IMG/VR virus record: IMGVR_UViG_3300049893_000851
Coordinates: 1-29,714 of that record
Strand: one strand, 5' to 3'
Length of the DNA: 29,714 bases
DNA from: a virus
The notes below the pieces were generated by a model. That model did no database searches and was not told the origin of the DNA. It saw nothing but the letters and a program-made list of their open reading frames with translations. Positions 29,687 to 29,714 of this stretch are shown piece by piece. Position 1 is the first letter of the stretch. Every line of letters starts with the position of its first letter. A program made the translations under genes and the position numbers.

Positions 29687-29714
29687 TCTCTTCTTCTAAT
29701 TATTCCTTGGGGAC

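Noticed and set aside
29675-29714. End of a further gene at the right edge
   Set aside because: All three minus-strand frames stop within a few codons and none gives a recognisable tail, so the upstream gene cannot be chosen.
1-29714. Stop-codon recoding (TGA or TAG read as an amino acid)
   Set aside because: Genes end cleanly at TGA in ATGA overlaps, TAG ends the capsid gene, and core genes are full length in the standard code.

Overview
The window looks like part of a genome of an uncultivated tailed double-stranded DNA phage (Caudoviricetes). It is AT-rich and almost fully coding, with no non-coding stretch over about 150 bases. Every gene but one lies on the minus strand, so genes are read from the high-coordinate end down. 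The standard genetic code is used: TGA works as a stop in several ATGA stop/start overlaps. Almost no gene has a Shine-Dalgarno sequence; starts are preceded by A/T-rich runs instead. That fits a host with SD-independent initiation such as Bacteroidota, but the host is an inference. Replication, lysis and integration genes are not in the window.

Layout in reading order. (1) 29686-28489: four small Cys-rich, probably zinc-binding proteins of unknown role. (2) 28481-20038: a glycan cassette of eleven tightly packed or overlapping genes: short GT11 fucosyltransferase, GT6 (ABO blood-group type) transferase, two GT2 enzymes, RmlB-like NDP-sugar 4,6-dehydratase, DegT-type PLP enzyme with His in place of the catalytic Lys, DUF5672 protein, second fucosyltransferase-like protein, DUF3431-like protein, GT17 enzyme and exostosin-like enzyme. 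(3) 20048-18398: a small zinc-ribbon protein and a GroEL-type chaperonin. (4) 18396-9543: packaging and head genes: small and large terminase, portal, probable head decoration proteins, scaffold-like protein, N4-gp56-type major capsid protein, an HNH endonuclease and a head-tail adaptor. (5) 9539-1049: probable tail/receptor-binding proteins (a repeat-built Ser/Thr/Asn-rich fibre, a glycine-rich adhesin, a propeller-like protein and a small tail protein), then two large proteins that may be internal or ejected. (6) 972-1: a plus-strand homing-endonuclease-like gene with its own promoter-like sequence, an acidic coiled-coil protein and the start of a further gene.

The adaptor-type neck protein and the absence of a recognisable tape measure or tail tube suggest a podovirus-like particle, although tail genes may lie outside the window.

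The most unusual content is the glycan cassette joined to a chaperonin in the same transcriptional direction as the morphogenesis genes. Fucosyltransferase followed by an ABO-type GT6 is the enzyme order that makes A/B histo-blood-group-like structures. The dehydratase plus His-type DegT pair fits formation of a deoxysugar. The glycans may be placed on virion proteins or on the host surface; the sequence alone cannot decide. The chaperonin keeps most ATP-site motifs but has Asn at the position aligned with the catalytic Asp398 of E. coli GroEL.
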